This document shows, one piece after another, positions 18,939 to 26,908 of a DNA stretch of 64,000 nucleotides. The DNA lies in assembly GCF_024662215.1 (NCBI RefSeq), contig NZ_CP096115.1:434001-498000 (forward strand). Direction: 5' to 3'. The stretch is from Methanoplanus endosymbiosus. GTDB taxonomy: Archaea; Halobacteriota; Methanomicrobia; Methanomicrobiales; Methanomicrobiaceae. Within the stretch, counting starts at the first letter, position 1, and the number at the start of each line of letters is the position of its first letter. A program made the translations under genes and the position numbers. The notes beneath the pieces were generated by a model. It had not been told where the DNA came from. It made no database searches and saw only the letters and a list, made by a program, of their open reading frames with translations.

Positions 18939-19547
18939 TTAATTGCCGGGTTTAATCCCGCTCTCCAGTATTACTTCCAGTGTTCTTCTCAGCCTTTCAT
19001 TACAGTTTTTCTCTAAAGGAGGGCCATGACCAAAGAAGATCTTTGAAACCTCTTTCCTGCACAGATATTTCATTGCCCTCACATAATTTTCCTCAAATGA
19101 CCAGTCACCCGGATTTATTATTACCGGAGTATCGCCCACAAACAGATAACCATTGTCTTTGCAGTACAGGCAGACGGAATCCTGGGTATGTCCGGGAGTA
19201 TGTATCACTTCAAAATATTTATCTGCAATAAGTAAGGATTCTCCTCCTTTCAGTATAACATCAACTCCTTTAATAAAAGGTGAAAATCCAAATACCGTAG
19301 GTGAATATTCCTTCTTGACTACTTCAAGCAGGGAAGTGTGGTCGTAGTGATTGTGGGTGATTACTATCTGATCTATCAGTTTTTTTCCGGGATATACCAC
19401 AATATCTTTGAACTTTTCAAAAATTATTCTGTCCCTCCCTATGTCTATAATTGTATTATTTGAAGGAACTGAACTGAATTCACTTTTCAGATAATAGACA
19501 TTGCAGGTATATGTTGTCGGGTTTTCGGTTAGATTTAAGACTTTCAA
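18939..19547 (-). CDS. metallo-beta-lactamase-fold hydrolase
   Basis: A 202-aa MBL-superfamily protein with the THNHYDH zinc motif (~80-86), HTPGHT (~135), VGDTP (~158) and GHGPP (~187), i.e. the set for a binuclear metal site. Substrate unknown; glyoxalase II-like thioesterases and other hydrolases share this pattern. Last gene of a three-gene unit, 17 nt after the second CheR-like gene, which suggests a link to signalling or to turnover of a methyl ester or thioester, but this is speculative. A 14-bp copy of its 3' end (TTTAATCCCGCTCT) recurs about 77 bp downstream at 18874-18887. Confidence 0.88.
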   Translation of the reverse strand: MKVLNLTENPTTYTCNVYYLKSEFSSVPSNNTIIDIGRDRIIFEKFKDIVVYPGKKLIDQIVITHNHYDHTSLLEVVKKEYSPTVFGFSPFIKGVDVILKGGESLLIADKYFEVIHTPGHTQDSVCLYCKDNGYLFVGDTPVIINPGDWSFEENYVRAMKYLCRKEVSKIFFGHGPPLEKNCNERLRRTLEVILESGIKPGN

Positions 19548-19564
19548 CTGTACAGACCTCCGGT

Positions 19565-20302
19565 TTAATACCTTATTTTTCTGTATATTCTGGCATTGCT
19601 CACAATCTGTTCAAACTTAACTGATAACTGTTCAGGCATCTTCTGGGTCTGTTCGGTGATAAAAAAACCTCCGTCTGTGAGTGAATTATAAAACATATTT
19701 ATCACATTTATCCGCTGTTCTTCTGAAAAATGGAGAAGAACATTTTTGCATAATATTACATCAAACGGTTTTTCTGCCACAGGTCTCAGTGACAGGAGAT
19801 CATGATGAATATATTTCACATGATTTCTGATATTATCAGAGATTATGTGATTTCCGTTCTTCTCCGGATCTTTATCAAAGTATCTGTTAAACATTCCGGC
19901 AGGTATTTTTGCAAGGGCTTCTTCCGGATATGAACCTCTGTCAATAATGGCTTTAAATCTGTTATTTGGATCTATATCTGTTGCATAAATATTTATCTCT
20001 GAGAACCGGAGATCATCCAGAGCCTCTTTAAGAATAATTGCAAGTGTATATGGTTCCGAACCATTTGCACAACCGGCACTCCAGATATTTATCCCGGTTC
20101 CGGCATTTATGTCTGTGAATTCCGGATGATTATTCTTATTATATGTACCGGTGCTTTCAGTTTTCTCTTTTAACGTCCCGTGGTATTTGGTCTTATCTTC
20201 AGGATCACCCACTGATTTTTTATATCTTATAATTTCAGGGATAATTACCGAGTGTACCATATTCAGGGTGTGAAGATCACGAAAGAAGTATGTTGCACCC
20301 AT
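19565..20302 (-). CDS. CheR-like SAM-dependent methyltransferase (short form, paralogue B)
   Basis: A 245-aa protein matching only the catalytic half of CheR: it begins directly with TYFFRDLHTLNMV (CheR: TxFFRD), then has the SAM loop IWSAGCANGSEPYTLAI, IYATDIDPN and VILCKNVLLHFSEEQ. The N-terminal helical domain of canonical CheR (about 70 aa) is absent, and the SAM loop reads CANGSE rather than CSTGEE. A ~40-residue insertion (about 28-65) is absent from its neighbour. It overlaps the upstream paralogue by one nucleotide. Probable role: glutamate methylation of a receptor or of another protein; receptor specificity may differ because the N-terminal domain is missing. Confidence 0.85.
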   Translation of the reverse strand: MGATYFFRDLHTLNMVHSVIIPEIIRYKKSVGDPEDKTKYHGTLKEKTESTGTYNKNNHPEFTDINAGTGINIWSAGCANGSEPYTLAIILKEALDDLRFSEINIYATDIDPNNRFKAIIDRGSYPEEALAKIPAGMFNRYFDKDPEKNGNHIISDNIRNHVKYIHHDLLSLRPVAEKPFDVILCKNVLLHFSEEQRINVINMFYNSLTDGGFFITEQTQKMPEQLSVKFEQIVSNARIYRKIRY

Positions 20303-20943
20303 TACTGCACCTCATTTATATTTTCCGTGGTTAATTTTTTTCTGTAGAGATTCTGATCAGGTACAATGCGTGAAAAATGTTTCCGGAAGCATTCCGGCAT
20401 ATCCTGTGAAAATTCGGTCAGTAAAAAACCCTCTTTGGCAAGTGAATTGTAAAACATTTTAATCACATTTTTCTGTTCTTCCGGAGTAAAATGCTGCAGG
20501 ACGTGCTTGCAGATAATTATATCAAAATTATTCCCTATTGTTTTTAATGAGAGAAGATCATGCCTGTGATAACTGATCTTCTCCCTTAATTCTTCGTCAA
20601 TGATGAAAACATCCGGTTCATCTTCGTTATGTGAAAAGTATCTCTTCATAATTTCCGGAGGTACTGATGAGATCTGGTTTTTTCTGTACCTGCCTGTATT
20701 TATTGCTTCACCAAAAATTCTGCTGCTGTCTATATCGGATGCTACAACAGTTATTTTGCTGAATATTTCTTCATCGGTATTTTCTTTTAAATGAATCAGC
20801 AGTGAATAGACTTCAGGGCCGTTTGCACATCCGGCATCCCAGATTGTGATATTCTCCTTATCTGCAACCGTGGGCAGAACATATTCCGGGATCAGTTTTA
20901 TTGCATCAAGGTCACGGAAAAAGAAAGTAAATGCCATATTCAA
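20302..20943 (-). CDS. CheR-like SAM-dependent methyltransferase (short form, paralogue A)
   Basis: A 213-aa paralogue of the next gene with the same truncated plan: TFFFRDLDAIKLIPEYVLP at the N-terminus, IWDAGCANGPEVYSLLI for SAM binding, VVASDIDSSRIF, and IIICKHVLQHFTPEEQKNVI. It starts the minus-strand unit CheR-like A, CheR-like B, MBL hydrolase. The pair is about 40-45% alike by eye, so it is an old duplication. It is divergent from the Fe-S/flavin operon. Confidence 0.85.
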   Translation of the reverse strand: MNMAFTFFFRDLDAIKLIPEYVLPTVADKENITIWDAGCANGPEVYSLLIHLKENTDEEIFSKITVVASDIDSSRIFGEAINTGRYRKNQISSVPPEIMKRYFSHNEDEPDVFIIDEELREKISYHRHDLLSLKTIGNNFDIIICKHVLQHFTPEEQKNVIKMFYNSLAKEGFLLTEFSQDMPECFRKHFSRIVPDQNLYRKKLTTENINEVQ

Positions 20944-21113
20944 TGAAATTATAATTGGCTATATATGTTAAAATGATCCTTTTTTACACCTGCCTGGTTG
21001 AGATATGCTTAATAATCCGGTATTTCCTGAAATATTTTGGATATTGTTGAAATATTCAGTGCTCAACCACAACTTACAAATAGAATAAATTCTAATTGCA
21101 GTCTGTGGTATAA

Positions 21114-22196
21114 ATGGGTTTTGACAGTTCAAAATGTGACTTTTCAAGGTGCAGGGGCGAGTGCCTTACACGCTGCCCTTATGTTTCATATGATGAAAAA
21201 ATGGCAAAGGATGCAATCCGGACACTTATTTCAGGTGAGGAATCTCCGATTCTCTCTGAATGCATAACCTGCGCAGCCTGCAATGATTTCTGTCCTACAG
21301 GTGCAAATCCCTGGGATCTGATTGCATGGCGACAGGAGCAGACAGATATACTTAAAATTCCGGCAGATGCAAAGCCGTCAAGTGACTGGCTTGTAAAACC
21401 GTATAAAGTGAGGCGTGGAAAACCCGGCGGCCCGCTTATCTCCATGGGTGGCATTTATGAAGTTGTTCCGCAGGAGGAATTTCTTAAAGGAAAGATGTTT
21501 GACGATGCAACTCTGATTGGAGGCGGAGATATTGCCTGTGGTTTTACGGAGACGCATCTTGGCCGGGCTTCAAGGCCGCTTAAAAATCTGCCTGCGTTTA
21601 TAAAAAATCTGTCCCATGCCGCAGAGGAGTTTGGTGTTGATGAGATTGTATTCACTCATGATGCCTGCTACAATGTGGCTACCACTCTTGCAATGTCGCA
21701 GAATATGGAAGTTGAATTCAGACCGGTTCATATTCTGGAGTACATACGCAACTGGTTAAAAGAGCACAAGGATGAGATAACCCCACTTAACCTGAAAGCA
21801 GGCCTTCAGGGAGGATGCACCACAAGATATGCACCTGACCGCGGAGACGGTGAGATCTGGTCAGACTGGACTCGTGAGATATTTGAGATGATTGGTGTTG
21901 AGTCAGTTGAAGCGAACCGGAAATATACCGGAGAGAACAGGCTCTGCTGCGGCTCAAGTATATTTCACTCCCAGCACGAGAGGGCGCTTAACATTCAGAA
22001 GATGAATATTCAGGACGCAATTGATGCAGGAGCTGAGCGTTATGTCTTCATCTGTCCGGCCTGCATCGCAATTATGAGAATGACATGCAGGAAACTTAAT
22101 CTCGAACCGGTTTATATCACTCAGCTGGTAAGACTGGCTCTTGGTGAGGACATTGGAGAGGCAGGTATGGCAGCTTTTGGCTATCCGGTCAGATAA
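21114..22196 (+). CDS. HdrD/CCG-type iron-sulfur oxidoreductase subunit
   Basis: A 360-aa Fe-S protein. The N-terminus has two cysteine groups (CDFSRCRGECLTRCP and CITCAACNDFCP, residues ~8-65), suited to [4Fe-4S] clusters; the C-terminal two thirds has CCG-like Cys motifs (HDACYN ~183, GGCTTRYAP ~235, CCGSS ~280, CPAC ~320), as in heterodisulfide reductase HdrB/HdrD and related enzymes. It heads an operon with two flavin-fold proteins and a ferredoxin. I infer thiol-disulfide or electron-transfer chemistry; the substrate is unknown, and it is not the standard methanogenic Hdr subunit, since no HdrA/E is near. Confidence 0.85.
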   Translation: MGFDSSKCDFSRCRGECLTRCPYVSYDEKMAKDAIRTLISGEESPILSECITCAACNDFCPTGANPWDLIAWRQEQTDILKIPADAKPSSDWLVKPYKVRRGKPGGPLISMGGIYEVVPQEEFLKGKMFDDATLIGGGDIACGFTETHLGRASRPLKNLPAFIKNLSHAAEEFGVDEIVFTHDACYNVATTLAMSQNMEVEFRPVHILEYIRNWLKEHKDEITPLNLKAGLQGGCTTRYAPDRGDGEIWSDWTREIFEMIGVESVEANRKYTGENRLCCGSSIFHSQHERALNIQKMNIQDAIDAGAERYVFICPACIAIMRMTCRKLNLEPVYITQLVRLALGEDIGEAGMAAFGYPVR

Positions 22197-22236
22197 CCGG
22201 AACATAATATCATATCTTTGAAAAAGGTGATTAAAA

Positions 22237-22722
22237 ATGGTTAAATTTACTGAAGAGATGAAAGATGGGCTAAGAGTGCCCGGAAAAGGCGGCAGTCTGG
22301 TGTACCTCTGTACATCAAGTCTGGACGGAAAGCCGAATATTGCGGCAATGCGTTTTGTTGCAACCCATATGGAGGATAAAATTCTTATTGCAGATATGTT
22401 CCTATTAAAGACCAAGATGAACATCAAGGAAAATCCCAATGTAACGGTTGCAATCTGCCACCCGCTGAAAGAGGGCCGATGGTGGGCATTTAAAGGAAAG
22501 GCAGTTGATATTGAGTACGGTTTCCCGCGTGATTTTGACTGGTATGGTGCAAATGCAACAGACATCCTGAATGAATGGGGAGACTGGAATAGATCTGAAC
22601 CTCCGGAAGAAGTGCCGCCTGACATTGTATTTCCAAAAGCCGCCCAGCGTGGTGTTGTTGTAGTGCATGTGGAAGAGGCATACTCAATTGAGCCTGGCCA
22701 TGCCGGGGAGAAAATTTTGTAG
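22237..22722 (+). CDS. pyridoxamine 5'-phosphate oxidase-like FMN-binding protein (paralogue 1)
   Basis: A 161-aa split-barrel flavin protein: LVYLCTSSLDGKPNIAAMRF, then DKILIADMFLLKTKMNIKEN and NVTVAICHP are the conserved FMN-binding barrel stretches of the PPOX-like family. The start has a good AGGTGAT ribosome site. It lies 40 bp after the Fe-S gene. The ~55 C-terminal residues (GDWNRSEPPEE...) are an extension not seen in its neighbour. Likely a flavin reductase or electron carrier of the operon. Confidence 0.88.
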   Translation: MVKFTEEMKDGLRVPGKGGSLVYLCTSSLDGKPNIAAMRFVATHMEDKILIADMFLLKTKMNIKENPNVTVAICHPLKEGRWWAFKGKAVDIEYGFPRDFDWYGANATDILNEWGDWNRSEPPEEVPPDIVFPKAAQRGVVVVHVEEAYSIEPGHAGEKIL

Positions 22723-22733
22723 GTGTGATTAAA

Positions 22734-23198
22734 ATGACAGTAAAACTGACAGAAAGGATGCAGGCATGGATCGAAAAGATGGGCTGCCACCTCTGTGTTG
22801 CAACACCACAGGGTGTTCCATATGTTGCTCTTGGCCGTTATGCCAGAGTAACAGGAGAGGACGAGGTTGCATTTGCGCTTGCAAAGGATGAACTCTCTGT
22901 GATCTATCCGGCATTATCGGTTAATCCGTGGGTTGCCTTTGGGGTATCACATCAGGGAGGAATAAGGGCTTCATTTCAGTTCAAGGGAATTGGCCATCTG
23001 GTAAAGGAAGGGCCTTTGTTTGACAATATTGCAAAGGATGCTGAGGCGGTTGATACATATGCAGTGCTGTATGTAAAGATCAGTGAGATATACTGCACAA
23101 AACCAGGAGCTGAAGCCGGACAGCGGCTTGATATTATGTCACCTGATGAGGTGTGCGACTGGGAAAAGGTGCGCTGGAAGGATATCCCCAGAAAGTAA
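22734..23198 (+). CDS. pyridoxamine 5'-phosphate oxidase-like FMN-binding protein (paralogue 2)
   Basis: About 154 aa, same split-barrel family (HLCVATPQGVPYVALGRYAR, then VNPWVAFGVSH) but only weakly like paralogue 1. ATG 22734 is chosen because AGGTGTGAT lies 8 nt before it; a GTG at 22725 is inside that ribosome site. Two PPOX-fold proteins in one operon may form a heterodimer sharing FMN at the interface; this is inference. Confidence 0.85.
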   Translation: MTVKLTERMQAWIEKMGCHLCVATPQGVPYVALGRYARVTGEDEVAFALAKDELSVIYPALSVNPWVAFGVSHQGGIRASFQFKGIGHLVKEGPLFDNIAKDAEAVDTYAVLYVKISEIYCTKPGAEAGQRLDIMSPDEVCDWEKVRWKDIPRK

Positions 23199-23218
23199 TT
23201 ATAGTTACGGAGTGTCAG

Positions 23219-23515
23219 ATGAGCAGTGATAGTACAGAGAATCAGGGATCAGCAGATAAAAAAATTCCAAAGAAATTCCCCTGGATTATTCCTTTCTCCT
23301 GTGAGGGATGTGGGGACTGTGTTGAGGTATGCCCAACCGGTTCAATAGAACTCATAGATCTTGGAAAGAAGGTGGATAAAGCATGGATAACAAATCCTGA
23401 CACCTGTATCGGGTGCGGTAAATGCTCACAGGCATGTGTTGTCGGAGCTGTACAGATGACTGAATATGTAGATCGTGCAATACAGAGATATAGAGATAAG
23501 AAAACACCGGAATGA
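23219..23515 (+). CDS. 2[4Fe-4S] ferredoxin
   Basis: A 98-aa protein with two clear cluster motifs (CEGCGDCVEVCP and CIGCGKCSQAC). ATG 23219 is chosen because GGAG precedes it by about 8 nt; a longer frame starting at 23153 overlaps the upstream gene and adds an unlikely N-terminus. A basic N-terminal extension precedes the domain. It is the likely electron donor or acceptor for the upstream Fe-S and flavin proteins. Confidence 0.93.
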   Translation: MSSDSTENQGSADKKIPKKFPWIIPFSCEGCGDCVEVCPTGSIELIDLGKKVDKAWITNPDTCIGCGKCSQACVVGAVQMTEYVDRAIQRYRDKKTPE

Positions 23516-23590
23516 TTCTTTCATGTAAATCATTTTCCGGACATCTTTTTTTCAGAGCCGCAGTTATAAAAATTACAGGGGGGCAGAAAT

Positions 23591-23941
23591 ATGATCGAAA
23601 CCAATTTTGGCTGGATAAGAATCAATGGTGAGACTTTTGAGTATGATATTGTCATCCATACTGACGGCAGTATTACCAGAAGAAACAGGAAGGGATCAAA
23701 GAAACTTAAAGGAATATATGGTCATACGCCACTTACTTCAGATGAACTTGAATTTCTGAGAGAGGAGAGGCCTGAAGTTGTTTATGTCGGTACCGGACAG
23801 AATGGTGCACTTCCGATAACTCCGGATGCAGAAGAAATACTTGCAGATTATAGAGCAGTTATTGGTACTACTCCTGAAATTATTCCTGAAATTAAAGTTG
23901 AAACCCGGAAATATTCAGCCATCATTCATGTAACCTGCTGA
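23591..23941 (+). CDS. MTH938/DUF498-domain protein
   Basis: A 116-aa protein of the Mth938-like family (archaeal MTH938; human NDUFAF3/AAMDC relatives): FGWIRINGETFEYDIVIHTD, then GSITRRNRKGSKK and VYVGTGQNGALPITPDAEE. Function is not settled. A GGGGGGCAG stretch precedes the ATG. It stands 75 bp after the ferredoxin and may be a separate unit; it converges on mch. Confidence 0.9.
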   Translation: MIETNFGWIRINGETFEYDIVIHTDGSITRRNRKGSKKLKGIYGHTPLTSDELEFLREERPEVVYVGTGQNGALPITPDAEEILADYRAVIGTTPEIIPEIKVETRKYSAIIHVTC

Positions 23942-23976
23942 CTATTATTCCGGGCGGCAATTTTACAATCTATACC

Positions 23977-24936
23977 TTATGCCTGTTTATGCTGATGCAG
24001 GCCGAATGATTCCAGAATTACATCTCCGTTTAAAGATCCAAAGCTGAAGACTTCTCCTGTTGAGCAGTCGTTGATCATAATTTCGGCAGGCGAGAACGCA
24101 AGTTTTGAGTCAATTTTCATGAAATCGTATCCGGCCTCCTTAAATAATCTGTAAAACGGCCTGCCATAGTCAGGCGAGGACTGCGAGATTATCCCCTCAT
24201 ATACAGGATCATATCCCTCTGTTGTGAGGCATACTGAACCATAGTATATGTTGCAGTCGTTTGTTGTTCCCATCGCCTCCATCTTATTTTTCTTCACCGG
24301 AGCAATGGGTGAACGTCCTGTGGCATGCCTTATAAGGCTAAGGTCAGAGCCGTTCTCCTCAAGTGAATGAAGAACCATTGTTGCAACTCTTGCCGAAATC
24401 TGGATTGATCCCACAAGGGAGTTTATCGGTGCAATCAGTATTGTGAGTCCTGATGGATCAATGCCGCATTTTTCTGCGATATATTCAGTGGTTTTTATAT
24501 CCGGAAATCTGTCAGATTCAAGTGCTATGACCGCAGTCTCTGATATGTCACTGTAGCCTATGGTGCTGTAGGTCTTTTTCGGCTTTAGGGCCAGTGCCCT
24601 TGCAGGGCCGGAAGCCATCGCAGAATAGCCTTCAGTCTTTATAATCCATCCGGCTTTCTGTGATCCAAGGCATGCTATGGCCGGATGCTGAATGGTCAGG
24701 TCGAGAAAAGGGAAAGGAATCCCGTTAATATGGCCGGTTGTGATTCCGGCAGTGGCAAGTCCGCCCAGGCATGCCTGTACGTACATTATTCCTGCCTGAT
24801 AACTACCCCTGACATTTATTCCGCAGTCAATTATTGTAGCTTTGTTTTCAAGAGTATTGGATGATACTTCAAGTTCTGACTGCCTTATTATCATCTCCTG
24901 TACAATTGGCTCTGTAAGCTGGTTTATGCTGATCAT
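23977..24936 (-). CDS. mch: methenyltetrahydromethanopterin cyclohydrolase
   Basis: A 319-aa full-length Mch, which interconverts formyl- and methenyl-tetrahydromethanopterin, the third step of CO2 reduction to methane. Diagnostic stretches are IDCGINVRGSYQAGIMY, CLGGLATAGIT, the IQHPAIACLGSQKAGW region and MGTTNDCNIYYG. GGAG sits 7-8 nt before the ATG at 24936. Single-gene unit, convergent with the MTH938-like gene. It fixes the organism as a methanogen (or close relative). Confidence 0.97.
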   Translation of the reverse strand: MISINQLTEPIVQEMIIRQSELEVSSNTLENKATIIDCGINVRGSYQAGIMYVQACLGGLATAGITTGHINGIPFPFLDLTIQHPAIACLGSQKAGWIIKTEGYSAMASGPARALALKPKKTYSTIGYSDISETAVIALESDRFPDIKTTEYIAEKCGIDPSGLTILIAPINSLVGSIQISARVATMVLHSLEENGSDLSLIRHATGRSPIAPVKKNKMEAMGTTNDCNIYYGSVCLTTEGYDPVYEGIISQSSPDYGRPFYRLFKEAGYDFMKIDSKLAFSPAEIMINDCSTGEVFSFGSLNGDVILESFGLHQHKQA

Positions 24937-25055
24937 AATAAATTCTCCGTTAACAGACCTGTTGTTTCTGATTAGAAATAAGTTTCTGCTAAATTTCCTG
25001 GAAATGTCTCCTCTGTTAATTCCAGCAAAAACTAGTGGGACGCTGCCGGTTTTTC

Positions 25056-25949
25056 CTAATCACCTCCGGATATTATTGTCTTTTTACCGGCTTTCATATC
25101 ATTTCTGAGCCATTTTATTGCCAGAATCCCGGTGAACAAAGTCTGAACTATAATATAAAATATAATAATTATCAATGCTGTGTGGACAGATTCAAAACTG
25201 CTCAGTGTTATCAGAAAAGCAACTCCGGCATTTCTGTTTGCTGAACTTATTGCCATTGATTTCTTCTCTTCTGTAGTTTCTCCCCCTGCATAATAGGATA
25301 TTATTATTGAGATTAATGTGATCAGAATGATTGCAGTTATCACACCTGTATCTTTAATATCCAGGGAAAAACCCTGTTCTGATCCGGAGATAAATATTAA
25401 TGTAAGAGATAATACAATCACCACTGCTCCGGAGAGATTGGATGCCCAGAATGCACTGCCTGACAGACGGTCAGCAATTGCAGGTTTTTCTGCCCTCAGA
25501 AGCATTCCGGTCAGAATCGGAATTATCTGAATTATTGCCAGGGTTTTTATCACCGGCCAGGGGTCTATTGCTGCTGATTCAGGGATTATCAGCATCAGGG
25601 TGAAAGGAGTTGTAAACACTGCAAGAGTACACAGGAGAAACATCAGTCCGGTTGAATGACCTACATCACCGTTTGCAGCTTCAGTAATTCTTGGTGCATA
25701 TGATGCACCGGGTGCACATGCCATTGCCAGAAAGCCGGACATTACATCGCCCCGGATATAGAGAAACATTATAAGGACAACTGCCACAAGCGGGATTATG
25801 AGCAGATTAATGAATAGGGCCGTGGTGAGCACTCCCTTTTTTAAAAGTGCTTTTTCAATGTTTTTAAAGGACAATCCAAGTCCGATTGAAAACATTGAGG
25901 ATATAATGAAGAGATATATCAGTCCGAGTAATATCTGGCTTATAAACAC
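25056..25949 (-). CDS. bile acid:sodium symporter (BASS/SBF) family transporter
   Basis: A 297-aa integral membrane protein with about nine or ten hydrophobic helices. The family core ACAPGASYAPRITEAANGDVGHSTGL lies at ~77-102, and ISSANRNAGVAFLI at ~235 is the second conserved sodium-site region. BASS carriers import organic anions with Na+; the substrate cannot be told from sequence. A GGTGAT-containing tail precedes mch (120 bp), so co-transcription with mch is possible. Confidence 0.85.
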   Translation of the reverse strand: MFISQILLGLIYLFIISSMFSIGLGLSFKNIEKALLKKGVLTTALFINLLIIPLVAVVLIMFLYIRGDVMSGFLAMACAPGASYAPRITEAANGDVGHSTGLMFLLCTLAVFTTPFTLMLIIPESAAIDPWPVIKTLAIIQIIPILTGMLLRAEKPAIADRLSGSAFWASNLSGAVVIVLSLTLIFISGSEQGFSLDIKDTGVITAIILITLISIIISYYAGGETTEEKKSMAISSANRNAGVAFLITLSSFESVHTALIIIIFYIIVQTLFTGILAIKWLRNDMKAGKKTIISGGD

Positions 25950-26171
25950 GTTATAATCACATTTATATCAGAGGTATTAATATTACCTGTTATTAATCGG
26001 TATTTCGGACGAATTCCGGTTTAAAAAAGGAGCAACACAAACATACATCCGATTAAATTATACACCACACATGATTAAACTTCAATATCCCAACAATTAT
26101 TTTATTGTCAATACTATTCCGCATAAGATTATGGATAAATTCCGGAGAATAAATCCCGATTGATCCGTCTC

Positions 26172-26754
26172 TTAGTATAACTGACCAATACTCCATATTC
26201 TTTGAATATTAGCGGTTGTCCGGGAGGAAAATTCATCAAAGTAACCAACAACCATGTTTCTGCTCATCCGTGGCATTTTTATCCTGAATCACCTCTGCAC
26301 CTTCCGGCCGCCGGTAATCTGTGGAATATGGTTTCATATAATGAAGTTTTAACTTATATTTTAAGATCCTTGTAATTTGTGATGCACTATATTCAACAGA
26401 AAATTTCTGAAATACCAGTTCAACAACTTCTTTTACTGTCCAGTGTTCTCTTTCACCCAGTAAGCGATATAACTCTTCCATTTGTTCATCCGAAAGTTTG
26501 GAAGGTCGCCCATCACCATATTGACGCTGAAGTCCGTCGCATCCGCTTTCATTCCATGCGTTCTGCCAGTTATAACCTGTAGATTTAGAAGCTCCAACTC
26601 TCCCGGAGGCTTTATTTACACTTAATCCGGAATATCTCATTTTTATAAATATAAGGCGTTTGAGAGTATCGCCATCTTTTTCTTTTTTTATCCAGGCTTT
26701 CAATTCATCTTCTGAAATATGTTGAATTATATGAACATGCTCACAATTTACCAT
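26172..26754 (-). pseudogene. IS630-family transposase remnant (frameshifted and truncated)
   Basis: The 172-codon ORF (26754-26236) has the N-terminal helix-turn-helix half of an IS630 transposase (VNKASGRVGASKSTGYNWQNA, REHWTVKEVVELVFQKF). The frame then shifts near 26255: in another frame VVGYFDEFSSRTTANIQRIW continues, which is the start of the DDE domain (IS630: GFFDESSPQTTAN...), but it stops at 26172 and nothing further matches. The catalytic domain is gone, so the element is dead. AT-rich sequence fills 25950-26171. A ~70-bp segment just upstream of the gene (26811-26881) recurs near 62.9 kb. Confidence 0.85.
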
Positions 26755-26810
26755 GTCACGTAATTAGACGGCAATAGTAAAAATACTTTTGCGTAGATCT
26801 ATAATATTTG

Positions 26811-26881
26811 TGGAAATTTCAAAGTGCCGCTATTTATTCCGGAGAGGATAACTTAACGAAGCGTAGGTGAATGACTATAAT
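26811..26881 (-). repeat. dispersed repeat, copy 1 (upstream of IS630 remnant)
   Basis: Read on the minus strand, this segment (AGTCATTCACCTACGCTTCG onward to GCACTTTGAAATTTCCA) matches 62889-62986 with about 85-90% identity over 65-70 bp. It probably is an end or leader of the IS630-type element. It also contains the TATA-like ACTATAATC about 30 bp before the U32 gene start. Confidence 0.75.
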
Positions 26882-26908
26882 CCTGCAAAGTCAAAACGAT
26901 AATAACAA

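Noticed and set aside
18874-18964. 14-bp direct repeat TTTAATCCCGCTCT at the end of the MBL gene
   Set aside because: Only two copies, one being the coding 3' end; probably a small local duplication, not an attachment site, since no integrase or tRNA is near.
21954-22790. 278-codon minus-strand frame opposite the Fe-S and flavin genes
   Set aside because: It spans two well-supported plus-strand genes, has no recognisable domain and no ribosome site.
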